Part shown: positions 48,901 through 58,400 of the stretch, piece after piece
How the letters are laid out: the number at the start of each line of letters is the position of its first letter
Position numbering within the stretch: position 1 is the first letter of the stretch
Assembly: GCA_946894095.1 (NCBI GenBank)
Contig: OX335641.1
Coordinates: 10,620,501 to 10,684,500, forward strand
Direction of reading: 5' to 3'
DNA length: 64,000 bases
Source of the DNA: Incurvaria masculella
Taxonomy: Eukaryota > Arthropoda > Insecta > Lepidoptera > Incurvariidae
Notes under the pieces: generated by a model
Seen by the model: only the letters and a program-made list of their open reading frames with translations
Told to the model about the DNA's origin: nothing
Database searches by the model: none
Program-made: the position numbers and the translations under genes

Positions 48901-51900
48901 CCCTTAAGTGATCGATTAATTCTCACTCAAACGTGCAGCATGTCAGACTCTATTACATTATTGACATACATTACATTTTTAAATGTCGATTATAAGGCAA
49001 CTATAGTGAGCGAATCCGAGTTTGCTTTTCTCCTCATGTTAAAACACGTTCAACCGGTTTTTAATATGGTTTAATGTTTTCTATTGTGTAGCCCTTTTAT
49101 GTAATCTGTGGCGTTATCGCTTCTTCCTGAAAAACTTTGGCATAAAATTAAAACTCGGAGCAAGGTCGCCATAAGTACTTGCCCTGCGAATTACTATCTG
49201 GAACCCAACCACATACAGATTCAATGGAGCAGTAAGAACTACATTTTAGGCACTGTTTGCTTTAGGTGGACTTGACATGATTTATATGCTATAAAAATTT
49301 TCAGAGCACTTAATATCATTGCACACATCTACCATGACTAGCAGAAGTATGTTTACTCTATAACTATAAGTAGATGCGCGGGAAAATTTTCTTATCACAT
49401 CAAATACAATAAAGCTAACAGGCTAGTTCAGAGGAAACATTTTCCCCAGTCAGTGTACCTCTCATTGCATTGTGTTCTATTAATAGGCTCAACTGCACAC
49501 TATAATTAGAATTTAAACTAACATTTTATTCAACATTGCAACACTTTGTTCAACAATTATATCCTTTTGAAGTATTTGTCTTGAAAGTTTATCAGTCCTG
49601 AGAAAAGATCTTTTGGAGGTAGATTTAACTATGCAAATAAAAAGGTGTGTTTAGTAGTCGGGCCTTGTGTCAATATTAAATATTTTTCTATCAGTGTTAT
49701 ATTTCCTACTGAGCGTTTTAAGTCAAACCAGTGTCAAGCAACCGGCCAAGGTTTCCAATATGTTGCTCAATTTTGCTGTTAGGTTAGGTTTGGTTGCTTT
49801 GATTGAATCTCCTAATAATCTATCCATGATCAGTTTAAGAAAAAAAAAGTAAAGAAGAAATCGTTTTAAATGACCTCCTACTATACCTTGTGAGAATGAA
49901 TTTATACATACTGACTGACACACCCACAATCAGTAATTTGTCAGTCATGTTCTTCACACTCGACCACAAAGACAAGCAATGTCACACATTCCTTTAAACC
50001 AACATGCAGTAGGTACCAGGTTTTCATTTGTCATTAGGACGTTGGTTAGAAATGAACTTGAAAGCAAATTGATGAACCCAATTGAATTGGCGAGCTCCGA
50101 TTGGCGGATATTGTGTGGCGTTGGCCAGAGCAGAGCCGTCATTGGTCGGATTTGTGAGATATATTTGAATCACTCGAGACAGTGACACTGTCTGAGTTTA
50201 TTTTTCCTTGTTTACGCCCTCGATTCATTTGCTTGGAGCATTGCTTGCCGTGTAAATGTTTTGTGTTAATAGAAGATGGAATTTCACAAGTTGATGTTTT
50301 CTCATATTCAGATCTTGAGAGGAGATTTTCCAAATCGTTTAACTGGCGATCGAGTATGCATTTGGTACTTTCGAGTAGGTAATTTCACTTGTAATTCTTA
50401 CTCTCCTACGCAGGACTATTTGTAATATAAAAATATGTCTTTTAAATATCCGTTGGGAAATTTTTAACTAAACTGAAGAACGAAAACGAAGATGATTTTG
50501 CCCATGGTGTTTGGGCAACATAAGTTGTTACAGTGTAGTACCTATGTTTGCGATATTATATATGGCGCCAGCAGCGGCGATTTAGTCGAAAATAAATATC
50601 AATACCATGAGACACTCTAATATGGAGCTTTTGGAATAGAACATAAGCATACAACCACCAATATACTTAATGCCCGATGTGACGTTAGGTGTTTTTCGCT
50701 GCGCAGAATGCAAATTTTAGCACGGATGTAGCGGATAGCGAGGCTTAGATGTACGCTGCAGAAACTCGGTGTTTACAGATTGACCATAAAGTTTTGTGCG
50801 AGCTGTACTTGCACCTACAGCCCTTCACCCACGCACAATTTACACACACCCCACAACCAGACACCCTCTACATCACAAACCTCCCTCGTCTTCAAACAAT
50901 ACTTTGAGAGCGAAATTTTATCAAAATTGAGACGTCACGTCAACCAACAAGCGTGGGATAATCACCTACTTTTATAAAAAAAATGTGTCTGTAGTCGGGC
51001 GTGATGCGGCCGGGCGCGCAGCTGTGCAAGGTGGTGCTGCCGGACGCGGCGACCAGCATCGTGCCAGTGGACTCCACCACCGTGAGTCAGCTCGTCAACC
51101 GGCTGCTGGAGAAGCGTGCCATCCACTGCAGCTCCTACGATGTCATCGTGCAGGGAGACACACGGGTAGGTCTACGCTTCGACCAAATGTTTCTATTCAA
51201 GAATAGATCTCCACCCTAAGGTAACAGCATTAGTGTTCTTTTACCACGATTTAACATTCTCTGGAAGTGTTTTCCACTACTCGATTCGGAAGAAATTCTT
51301 TGCAAATGTTTGTGCCGTTAGATTTAGTTTCACGCTGTGAATTTAAAGTTGGAGGTTCTAGTGCAAATATATGTATCAGTTCAAACAACTCGTACTTGGA
51401 GGTGAGAATTTGTACATCTGTCTAATGAGGTCTCTCTTCGCAACTTAGATTTGAAGATGTGAGTTTAAGGTGAATCTTTAAAATATATTTTTTTAAATGA
51501 ATGCTGAGCAGTATGTACATTGTGTTTGTAGCCCGTGGACGTGACGGCGCCATCGTCCTCGCTGGCCGGGCGCGAGGTGGCCGTAGAGCGGCGCGTCACG
51601 TTCCGGCTGGAGCTGCCCGGGCACCGGGTGTCGGTGCGCACGCGCCCCAATAAGCGGCTGGCGGCCGTGTTGCGGCCCGCGCTGCAGCACTACTCGCTGC
51701 CCTCGGAGGATATCCGCGTGACGCGTGCGCACAACGCGCTGTCCCTCGAGATGCTGGTGCAGGTGCGTCCCCGTCTCCGTGCGTATCGCTTCGATGGGTG
51801 ATGAGATGACGGATATGTTGGAAATATACGTGCACATGGCTAAATGTTAGTTCTTGGTCTAAAAGTTAACTTTCAGTTCACACCAAATAGACTGATACTC

Positions 51901-54900
51901 AAAAATGTTTCACCAAATGTTTAGTCACAGCTATTGTGTAGTTTTGCACCTGGCAAACTGGCAACTATTTTACTTAGCAATTATTTATTTAGGTATTTAG
52001 TAGTGGTCGCCAATTTTCTTTTATAATACCGATTTCTTGCAAATTCGATGTCTAAGGGTCAATGTGGTCAACAAATTTAGTATATTTTGTCAGAAGTGAA
52101 AAAAGTGGTCGCCATCTTGACATTTTTAGTTACTGGACTGATCGCTCTTGAAATTGTTGTTAAAGGTTCAATGTGGTAATAAAATTCTTGATATTTCTTC
52201 AGGACCTCGACGGCGCTCGTCTGCAAGTCCACCTCACACCTGCGCCAGCCACCAAGCAGTTGAAACCAAGAGCTGAGGAGCCGACCACTCAGCCGCTACC
52301 AGTCCGCCCGCCGACCAACCAGCAACCTCCGCCGTCAGCTCTGATCAACCGCCAAACCAAACAGAGTTGCCACACGCTGGATGAGATAACTAACAGGGTA
52401 TTCGAAGAGGTGCTACAAGGGAAGGGTGAACTCCAGATTTCACCGACGGATAATTCTATGAAGGTAAGCTTTTATTTTCTTAACGTGTAGAGCAATAACT
52501 TTTAATGGCCTTATCAATTTCTATTCTCCATTATCAATTAGCCGAATCATATCGATTAAGCTTAATTGACAAATGAATTCAGGTTAATCCGTGGTTCAGC
52601 TTGTACCTAAATGTAATCCAGGAAGTTTTCTATTTCCTGTTAAATTAAACCTTTGAATTAAGAACGCCCCGTAAGCTATGCTCCCCATACAAACGTAGTT
52701 TACTAATGATTTGGAAACTGCTATTCCAATTAAATTGATATTTAATATCTAATATCAGGTAACAAATATCTGAAACCGAAATCCAAACCGAATGAAATGG
52801 AAGCAAAAAGAAAATCTTCATACGAATTTTGTTTTCTCTGTGGTTTGACCCAGAATACATTTACCGAAAAAACAAAGACATGCAGACACAGATATTTGTA
52901 GCCTAATATTAGATACCAAATATCAAGTATGTTGGAACAGTGGTTTTCAAATTATTAGTAAACTACGTTTGTATGGGAGGCGAAATTTTCTGATGCTTAC
53001 GGGCCGACCTTAAGGGGTTTATGTATATGTACTGATTGGTCTTCTGATTGTATTCAGATATCAATGTCATGTTTTGTCTTTAAGGTGGCCCAACCCGCTC
53101 ATCTCCCCATACAAAAGGGGAAAGAAGATCACGCCCATATTTCTTATCAGAGATCCAAAATTTTGCTCAAAATAGCTTTATTTGATCGAACTAGATGTCT
53201 GATGACCATTGGCATTGTAAAATTATGTTTGATTTCTAAGTTATAAGGTCCGAAAGTTCGAATTTTTTGCGCGTTTTATACAATAACTTTGGAGGTGGAT
53301 TACGCAATGATAAAGTAAGAACATCCTAAAAAGATTAGTCATCAGACATAGCTTATTTTATCAAGATTTAAAATCTATTTGGTTTTTGTTCGATTTCTTA
53401 ATACAGCGGTCGTAGTTTACTTTTAGCTATAAGTCGTTTTGAAATTAAAATTTTCGTAAATCTTACCAAATCATACACTATGCACATTATCTTTTTTGTG
53501 GACATGTTGCATCTTCCTCATCACGAAGCCTGTCTTATTCTTTGAAACAGAGAAGTTCCCAGAGCGCGACAGCACGGTTTTGTACCGTGCCCGCGAATGA
53601 GTTAGGCCCGCCGGGTTGGGCCACCTTAATAGACACTATTAGATCAATAATATATAAAATAGAATTTTAATATAAAAAAGGGTTTTCTTCTCTAAGAAAA
53701 AAATAAATATATTTTAGGCTGAGGACATGAGATGTGCATAACATGGATATGTATGTGACAGTCCGAGAACTGCAGTTCGGAGCACTCGTCGGGCGCGGGC
53801 CGCTCCGTGGTAGCCAAGCTGCGCGCAGGCGTGCACGTGCATTCTGCGGCCCCGGCGCTGCCCTCCCTCGCCGCTTCGCCCGCCGGTCAGTATGCGACTC
53901 TCTCTCTTATAATATTATTATGATTGTTATAGTGTCATTAACCAGCGCTAGGTTCATTCCAGTTTTCCAGTACATTGGCATGCATAGAAGGGAATGCATC
54001 CTATGATCAGATGAAGAGAAAAGAGTTGCGCGATTTCCAGCCGGGTAGTTTTGAGTTCAATGCCAGTACGGCGCATGTAGTAAAGATTCGTACACCTTGC
54101 AACCTCTTCCAAGAAAGAATCATTAAAATAATCACGGAAGTAATCAATTTCGGTTGACTGGAAGAAATCACTTTTAGTGATAAGTCTGCCTTTGTGCAGT
54201 TTCGCTCTGTTAGATTTAATTGTTCTGTAAATAGTTTTTAATGTAATTTGCACAATAAAGAATTTCTTTCTTTCTTTCTTTCTTTCTTCTTTCTTGGTGG
54301 GCGAACTGGATTCACTGGGAGTGGGTTGTAATCGTGTGGTTTAGTTAGGTAGTCAGTTTCCACCCAAACTCTGTCTGTCCTTCCTCTTCCTCTTGCCTGT
54401 CCACTCCACTGTCCACCTGCACTGTACCGCGTCCTCTACCTCTCGCACTAGCTCCTCTTGTAATGTCTCTTGTACTAGCCAATCCTCTTGGTCTTCCCCT
54501 TCCTGATCTTCCTCTTCCTCTTGCCTGTCCACTCACCTGCACTGTACCGCGTCCTCTACCTCTCGCACTAGCTCCTCTTGTAATGTCTCTTGTACTAGCC
54601 AATCCTCTTGGTCTTCCCCTTCCTGATCTTCCTCTTCCTCTTGCCTGTCCACTCACCTGCACTGTACCGCGTCCTCTACCTCTCGCACTAGCTCCTCTTG
54701 TAATGTCTCTTGTACTAGCCAATCCTCTTGGTCTTCCCCTTCCTGATCTTCATCTTCCTCTTGCCTGTCCACTCACCTGCACTGTACCGCGTCCTCTACC
54801 TCTCGCACTAGCTCCTCTTGTAATGTCTCTTGTACTAGCCAATCCTCTTGGTCTTCCCCTTCCTGATCTTCCTCTTCCTCTTGCCTGTCCACTCACCTGC

Positions 54901-57522
54901 ACTGTACCGCGTCCTCTACCTCACGCACTAGCTCCTCTTGTAATGTCTCTTGTAATGTCTCTTGTACTAGCCAATCCTCTTGGTCTTCCCCTTCCTGATC
55001 TTCCTCTTCCTCTTGCCTGTCCACTCACCTGCACTGTACCGCGTCCTCTACCTCTCGCACTAGCTCCTCTTGTAATGTCTCTTGTACTAGCCAATCCTCT
55101 TGGTCTTCCCCTTCCTGATCTTCCTCTTCCTCTTGCCTGTCCACTCACCTGCACTGTACCGCGTCCTCTACCTCTCGCACTAGCTCCTCTTGTAATGTCT
55201 CTTGTACTAGCCAATCCTCTTGGTCTTCCCCTTCCTGATCTTCCTCTTCCTCTTGCCTGTCCACTCACCTGCACTGTACCGCGTCCTCTACCTCTCGCAC
55301 TAGCTCCTCTTGTAATGTCTCTTGTACTAGCCAATCCTCTTGGTCTTCCCCTTCCTGATCTTCCTCTTCCTCTTGCCTGTCCACTCACCTGCACTGTACC
55401 GCGTCCTCTACCTCTCGCACTAGCTCCTCTTGTAATGTCTCTTGTACTAGCCAATCCTCTTGGTCTTCCCCTTCCTGATCTTCCTCTTCCTCTTGCCTGT
55501 CCACTCACCTGCACTGTACCGCGTCCTCTACCTCTCGCACTAGCTCCTCTTGTAATGTCTCTTGTACTAGCCAATCCTCTTGGTCTTCCCCTTCCTGATC
55601 TTCCTCTTCCTCTTGCCTGTCCACTCACCTGCACTGTACCGCGTCCTCTACCTCTCGCACTAGCTCCTCTTGTAATGTCTCTTGTACTAGCCGATCCTCT
55701 TGGTCTTCCCCTTCCTGATCTTCCTCTAGAAGAACCCCTGCCTCTGGATGCCAATGGAATAGGTGGTGGCACCTCGTTCTCATCGGTGGACTCATTATTA
55801 GAATTAGATCCACTATCTTCGAGGTTATCACGGACATTTGGCACTATATCTTCCTCGCCATCTGCAAACTCCTCAATTTCCGAGTCGTCACCGGCGGCCA
55901 GCAGTCGTGAAATTGTGTCATCGTCAAGACGTTCCCCTGAAAATTAAAAATAAACTCTTGTTTGACGTCATAGATACGAGGAAACCATATAAAAGTACAA
56001 AACATTGTTAAAATTAAATTTAGGAGGTAACACCTAACCCCCACGAAAGTGCGTCTCTGGTTTTGAGCTCTATTTTACACTTAACTACGCATGCTGGCAT
56101 CAAATTAAATACAGAGACGTGTAAAGCAACACTTTATAAGGCTAATTACATATATAAAACACTGAAAATATAACATATTTATAAAAAAACGAAATTACTT
56201 ACAAGAGCAGGATTGCACGCCAAAAAACGCAGCCATCCCTCGCAGTGGTATTGGGCGACTGACAGTTTCAAACGAGATCACAGGTGGCCAACGTATTTTG
56301 TCTTGCATACTTGGATAGTGTCACGATCGATCGAGTCCGGATGCGTCCCGAAAAAACGATTTGCGTCGGCGCTAGAATTTTGAGAAACCACCTCTCACTA
56401 TCATATCAAGTAGGTTGTAAAGGGTTAATAAACTACCTACATACATTCATTAGTGCCGAGTAGTGACATTTTAACATCGAGATATTTGATGATTTGATAT
56501 TAAAGTTTGGTGTTGGTTATGGTTTGTTACCGATCTACCTAAGGGGAGTGTCCCTGAGACTGGCATTGCTTAGGGGCCTCTACATATGGACTCCAGCCCT
56601 GAGGATACCTACTTCGGTCGTATTAAGCGGCTCGTAGCCTAGTGGCGCGGGGACTGGCCTAGCGTATCAGAGGCCCGGGTTCAATACCGACATGCACCAC
56701 TGTCTTTCTCTTTCCGAGTTCGATATGTGCATTTCATCACGAATGCGAGCTGCTCCATGGTTCGTAATCCATGTAAAACTGTAGATTCCCTTCCCCTACT
56801 AGGTGGTAGGGTTTATGCCCGCCCGGATTGGTACCATCGCATTGGATGAAAAAATGGTCGAAGCAGCAATGAAAAATTGTCCGTGTTTTCCATCCAGTTC
56901 AATGTAGCCGTGCTCATAAAGGGAAGGTCCTGGCATGGCACCTAATTCCTTCGGGAATGTGGTGTATTGGGCTAATATAACGGTAGTTGTGTGGTATTAG
57001 CCATCCATGTCAGGTAACATAAAAAAAAAAACGTTCTAGCAATCAGTAAATGACACCAATCATGCAGATAATTGGGCGGATTATTAGTGCTCGGAAGACA
57101 GAAATGGATTTTCTTTCAAATAGATGTGATCTTTTGTTGCAGAGTTTGCCGAGCACCTGCAGCTGGCGCAGCAGCGGCTGCGACCGCCGCGCGCGGACCC
57201 CTCCGTCACTCCCTCGCCTTCGCCCGCCGCTGCCCCCGCGCCACCCGTGCCCGCCGCGCGTAGCCTCACCAAGCCGTGCCCCGCCGTGCGCACCTCCCTC
57301 GCCAGGGACCGAGCGTGCAACGGCCTTCCCGACTGCGCCGCCGACGTCGCCGCCGGCGCCTCCGCCGAGCGGGCGGAGCCCCCGCCGCTGCCCCCCAAGC
57401 CCAAAGTGCTCCCCACCAAGCCCTCCAACTGGGGGAACAGCGTCGACTCGACCATCATACAGGACACTCAAACCAATGTGAAGTTGCTGTATTTGGACCA
57501 GCCGACTAGCAGCTTCGTTTAG
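42891..57522 (+). CDS. loco: loco: RGS12/RGS14-family regulator of G-protein signalling (proximal isoform, spliced)
   Basis: Family role: RGS proteins accelerate GTP hydrolysis by G-alpha(i/o); loco/RGS12/RGS14 also bind Ras-like GTPases through tandem RBDs, acting at the cell cortex and in the cytoplasm. Seen: exons 42891-42914 (tentative), 44531-44653, 45082-45221, 46238-46421, 47786-47926, 48321-48479, 50995-51165, 51532-51762, 52203-52463, 53762-53885 and 57143-57522 join with consistent phases and GT/AG borders into one frame of about 645 residues. Diagnostic strings are KEFSAENIKFWWACERYR and AQKQIFTLMKFDSYPRFLQS (RGS core), LCKVVLPDAATSIV (RBD1) and PPPLPPKPKVLPTKPSNWG (C terminus). 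Introns carry MITEs, a mariner remnant and a piggyBac-like element. Odd: no canonical GoLoco motif was found although it is expected in this family. Family assignment is firm; the choice of first exon is inference. Confidence 0.9.
43248..43980 (+). pseudogene. mariner/Tc1-type transposase remnant
   Basis: Read in mixed frames, the N-terminal helix-turn-helix part (YLAGKSQPVIVRELRRSRVN, then DMVRKVKARIQRNSRQSAAK) and the extreme C-terminal part (LKVALRREWNRIPPTHLRAA, GRLGAIIRAKGCYIEQ) of a mariner-like transposase are present. Stops and frameshifts abound, and the catalytic Asp triad region between them is missing or scrambled. It sits in the first loco intron (42915-44530). Confidence 0.7.
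44095..44460 (+). repeat. degenerate minisatellite, unit about 50-60 bp
   Basis: Recurring text cttaacatgactgtaacgaa plus gctatcccagcaacac, seen about six or seven times with substitutions and gaps. It ends about 70 bases before the loco exon at 44531. Confidence 0.7.
44531..44653 (+). CDS. loco: loco shared exon, N-terminal linker
   Basis: Acceptor gttttgttgcag| and donor AAG|GTGAGT, phase 0 on both sides, 41 residues starting SEQSSPFRRWASGSGGS. It is rich in Ser, Gly and Arg and probably disordered, and it precedes the RGS domain. Being the first exon with phase 0 upstream, it can accept several alternative first exons. Confidence 0.8.
45082..45221 (+). CDS. loco: loco exon, RGS domain first part
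   Basis: Acceptor tgtatggcag| and donor ATCAA|GTGAGT (phase 2). It encodes the opening of the RGS box, SRWSLGLDQLLADPAG..., through FLAKEFSAENIK. The E-N-I/L run is a classic G-alpha contact segment in RGS proteins. GC content is very high compared with the flanking introns. Confidence 0.92.
45825..45990. repeat. MITE family 3, copy 3, in loco intron
   Basis: cccctattacacgaagcgac ... catgcactcggcccttaa, with gagttaatcaatgttcaaac shared word for word with copy 1. Confidence 0.65.
46238..46421 (+). CDS. loco: loco exon, RGS domain middle part
   Basis: It starts with one base that completes a Lys codon, then FWWACERYRAGAASAERAQL, and ends DLFAS|GTCAGT in phase 0. The E-N-I-K-F-W-x-A-C-E signature of RGS domains is split by the preceding intron. 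AHDIWSRHL and PVNVDSQAR correspond to RGS helices and the loop before the final bundle. Confidence 0.92.
46846..47185 (-). mobile_element. tRNA-derived SINE, antisense copy in loco intron
   Basis: Reverse orientation: gcaacctgaaatggatggct at the left (SINE 3' end) and ggatttgaaacc (B box complement) at the right. The A-box part is degraded. It lies in the intron between the second and third RGS exons. Confidence 0.8.
47786..47926 (+). CDS. loco: loco exon, RGS domain end
   Basis: Acceptor acgttcgcag|, phase 0, 47 residues beginning AQKQIFTLMKFDSYPRFLQS, the conserved C-terminal RGS segment. A Ser/Pro-rich tail (PSPYSPHSPTPTK) follows, then donor AAG|GTGCCA, a weaker splice site. A (gtca)n run sits about 25 bases into the intron. 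Confidence 0.92.
48321..48479 (+). CDS. loco: loco exon, basic/low-complexity linker
   Basis: Acceptor cgtgttgcag|, donor TTC|GTGAGT, phase 0, 53 residues: LKKSISNAEERRRGSLLARL, then an Ala/Pro-rich segment. It links the RGS domain to the RBDs. The frame stays open past the donor for 23 codons to a stop (VSSPPATYTRAPL...), so intron read-through would give a truncated RGS-only protein. Confidence 0.85.
48480..50994 (+). other. loco intron, about 2.5 kb
   Basis: Mostly unique AT-rich DNA. 50080-50353 is unusual: CCAAT-like boxes (ccgattgg, cattggtcgg) precede a leader and ATG 50276, whose 26-codon frame reaches CGA|GTATGC in phase 0, compatible with the RBD1 exon. Possibly an internal promoter. 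Confidence 0.35.
50995..51165 (+). CDS. loco: loco exon, Ras-binding domain 1
   Basis: Acceptor tgtgtctgtag|TCG, donor CGG|GTAGGT, phase 0. It encodes SGVMRPGAQLCKVVLPDAAT followed by a ubiquitin-like fold segment (VSQLVNRLLEKRAIHCSSYDV). The C-[KR]-V-V-L-P-D start is characteristic of RGS12/14/loco RBD1, which binds Ras/Rap-type GTPases in the vertebrate relatives. Confidence 0.92.
51532..51762 (+). CDS. loco: loco exon, Ras-binding domain 2
   Basis: Acceptor ttgtgtttgtag|, donor CAG|GTGCGT, phase 0, 77 residues. EVAVERRVTFRLELPGHRVS and RTRPNKRLAAVLRPALQHYS form the second RBD-like repeat. Third-position G/C is very high. Confidence 0.9.
52203..52463 (+). CDS. loco: loco exon, post-RBD segment
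   Basis: Acceptor atttcttcag|, donor AAG|GTAAGC, phase 0, 87 residues. It finishes RBD2 (DLDGARLQVHL), then gives a Pro/Gln-rich linker and a conserved-looking helix, LDEITNRVFEEVLQGKGELQ. In the family a GoLoco motif follows this region. The helix lacks the D-Q-R triad that contacts G-alpha, so I do not call it GoLoco. Confidence 0.88.
52658..53013. mobile_element. TTAA MITE family 2, copy 1
   Basis: TTAAGAACGCCCCGTAAGC ... GCTTACGGGCCGACCTTAA, about 356 bp. The inner inverted repeat (acaaacgtagtttactaat / attagtaaactacgtttgta) makes most of the element fold back. It is non-coding and lies in a loco intron, 67 bases before a family 1 copy. Confidence 0.85.
53080..53629. mobile_element. TTAA MITE family 1, copy 4 (complete)
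   Basis: TTAAGGTGGCCCAACCCGC ... GCCGGGTTGGGCCACCTTAA, about 550 bp, with terminal inverted repeats GGTGGCCCAACCCG and TTAA on both sides. It encodes no protein. The TTAA duplication points to mobilisation by piggyBac-type transposases. It lies in the loco intron between 52463 and 53762. Confidence 0.9.
53762..53885 (+). CDS. loco: loco exon, Ser/Ala-rich
   Basis: Acceptor tatgtgacag|TCC and donor GCCG|GTCAGT (phase 1), encoding SENCSSEHSSGAGRSVVAKL... The phase-1 end joins exactly to the AG start of the last exon and makes a Glu codon. A truncated piggyBac-like element begins within about 50 bases of the donor. Confidence 0.82.
54156..54296 (+). mobile_element. 5'-truncated LINE 3' end with (ttct)n tail
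   Basis: ttgactggaagaaatcac ... gtctgcctttgtgcag ... gcacaataaagaatttctttc is a 3' UTR type I know from many lepidopteran LINEs, with an AATAAA signal and a tttc tail. It is inserted inside the piggyBac-like element, so it is younger than that element. Confidence 0.7.
54372..55720. repeat. 120-bp minisatellite, about 11 copies
   Basis: The unit is exactly 120 bp; the marker actgtaccgcgtcctctacc recurs 11 times (from 54421, then every 120 bp apart from one longer step). Copies are almost identical: one has a 15-bp internal duplication (taatgtctcttg doubled near 54940-54965) and a few single-base changes are seen. The - strand encodes the 40-residue RG repeats of the transposase remnant; the + strand is also open for 494 codons as a Leu/Pro-rich shadow. 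Confidence 0.95.
56628..57031 (+). mobile_element. tRNA-derived SINE (full length)
   Basis: The head has RNA polymerase III boxes: A box tagcctagtggc (56635-56646) and B box gggttcaatacc (56677-56688). A body follows (gcgagctgctccatggttcg, ccttcccctactaggtggta) and an end gtattagccatccatgtcag with an A-tail at 57020-57031. It lies in the last loco intron, about 110 bases before the last exon. Confidence 0.85.
57143..57522 (+). CDS. loco: loco last exon with stop codon
   Basis: Acceptor cttttgttgcag|, then EFAEHLQLAQQRLRPPRADP, a Pro/Ala-rich tract, the proline-rich motif PPPLPPKPKVLPTKPSNWG (a likely SH3/WW-type ligand) and the C terminus LLYLDQPTSSFV before TAG at 57520-57522. EFAEHLQLAQQR faintly resembles the start of a GoLoco motif but has no following D-Q-R. 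Confidence 0.9.
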
Positions 57523-58400
57523 AGCAGTTCTGATGCCATATTTATTGTTAGGTTAGGTTTATATATTTAATATGTGTGCTCGGTCTAGGTAAGAATGGAA
57601 AATTCTTAACGAAAGTAAAATTTAAATTTTAGGACAGAATTAATTTACTGGTTTGCTGAAAGGAGAATGCCTTTTTGTCCATACATATCCGGCCCTGAGT
57701 AAAAAATTTGTGTCCCAATGGTTCATATCACAAATAATAGACTTTAATTCCTGCTTCTAAAATCGCTCATCTATATATTTTATGATACGGTTATTAAATA
57801 ACAATTTATTGAAACCATTAAGTTCTCGAATTAGGTGGAAGCAAAGGTACACCAAAATTCAAAGAGCAATATAGACAATAAACAAACGTCAGAAATACTG
57901 CGTTGCATAACAGTGCTTCAAGTAGGTAGGGATAGCCTATCTTTATCTTTCGTATGATAGATACTTAGACGATTCTTTGCTTTTACTCATAGCATTAAAC
58001 GCTACGTATTTTGAGATAAGTGATTGCTCAAAATAAGTTTTTCTAAAAACTATGCAAATGAAAGAAAGGGAAAATAGAGTTTTTTAAATCCTTACATTTT
58101 AAACAATTGTTTCAGATATATTAAATTGTCACACAAACTAATTTAGGTGGGCCAAAATCTGGCATTCTCTGTAAATGTGCAGTATGTCGACTAGTGAAAG
58201 TGACTCTTGGGACTGTGTACTTTATTTTTTAGTGTCGGGTAATGAATCAATTACTTGTGTATTATTGATCATGTTGTTCTATGACATATTTTGAGATTTA
58301 ATGTAACTAACTAATTAGATTGTAATTTGTTTGTTTTATGATATTTTAAGGTTTATAAAACCTTTGCCTTGCGTGTACAAAGACTGGTATAAAATAAATA
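57523..58400 (+). other. loco 3' UTR, probable poly(A) region
   Basis: Unique AT-rich sequence follows the loco stop. The clearest polyadenylation hexamer is AATAAA at 58393-58398 (taaaataaataagtag). I recognise no repeats here. The 3' UTR end is inferred. Confidence 0.4.

Larger units (their letters stand above)
53900..55937 (-). pseudogene. piggyBac-like transposase remnant with RG-repeat expansion
   Basis: N-terminal part: ERLDDDTISRLLAAGDDSEI, an acidic start common in piggyBac-type transposases. Next come about 11 near-identical 40-residue Arg/Gly-rich repeats (ARGRGRGTVQVSGQ, RSGRGRPRG). After a LINE insertion comes the start of the DDE_Tnp_1_7 domain: YFRDYFNDSFLEEVARCTNL, then ELKTTRLEIAQLFSLHLIIG, with MPMYWKTG in another frame. 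Breaks: an AGA-to-TGA stop in one repeat (near 54920), a stop near 54345, a LINE insertion, a frameshift near 53985, and loss of everything after the first part of the domain, including all catalytic Asp residues. Confidence 0.75.
53890..56428 (-). mobile_element. truncated piggyBac-like element in loco intron
   Basis: The 5' end on the - strand is TTAA|CCCTTTACAACC at 56428-56413, the TTAA target plus CCCTTT-type terminus usual for piggyBac-like elements. Transposase-like coding follows from an apparent acceptor near 55938. The lower-coordinate end breaks off around 53890-53940, within the transposase, with no terminal repeat seen. A LINE tail is inserted at 54156-54296. The element cannot be autonomous. 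Confidence 0.75.

Noticed and set aside
54372..55720. CRISPR-like array
   Set aside because: The units are contiguous 120-bp tandem copies without variable spacers, in a eukaryotic intron.
54463..55947. 494-codon + strand ORF made of Leu/Pro repeats
   Set aside because: It is the shadow of the 120-bp repeat. The - strand frame carries recognisable piggyBac-type flanks, and the + frame has no other domain.
56628..56700. tRNA gene
   Set aside because: A and B boxes are present, but the region does not make a convincing cloverleaf and is the head of a dispersed A-tailed SINE.
57043..57481. Overlapping 142-143-codon ORFs on both strands
   Set aside because: Out-of-frame shadows of the GC-rich last loco exon.
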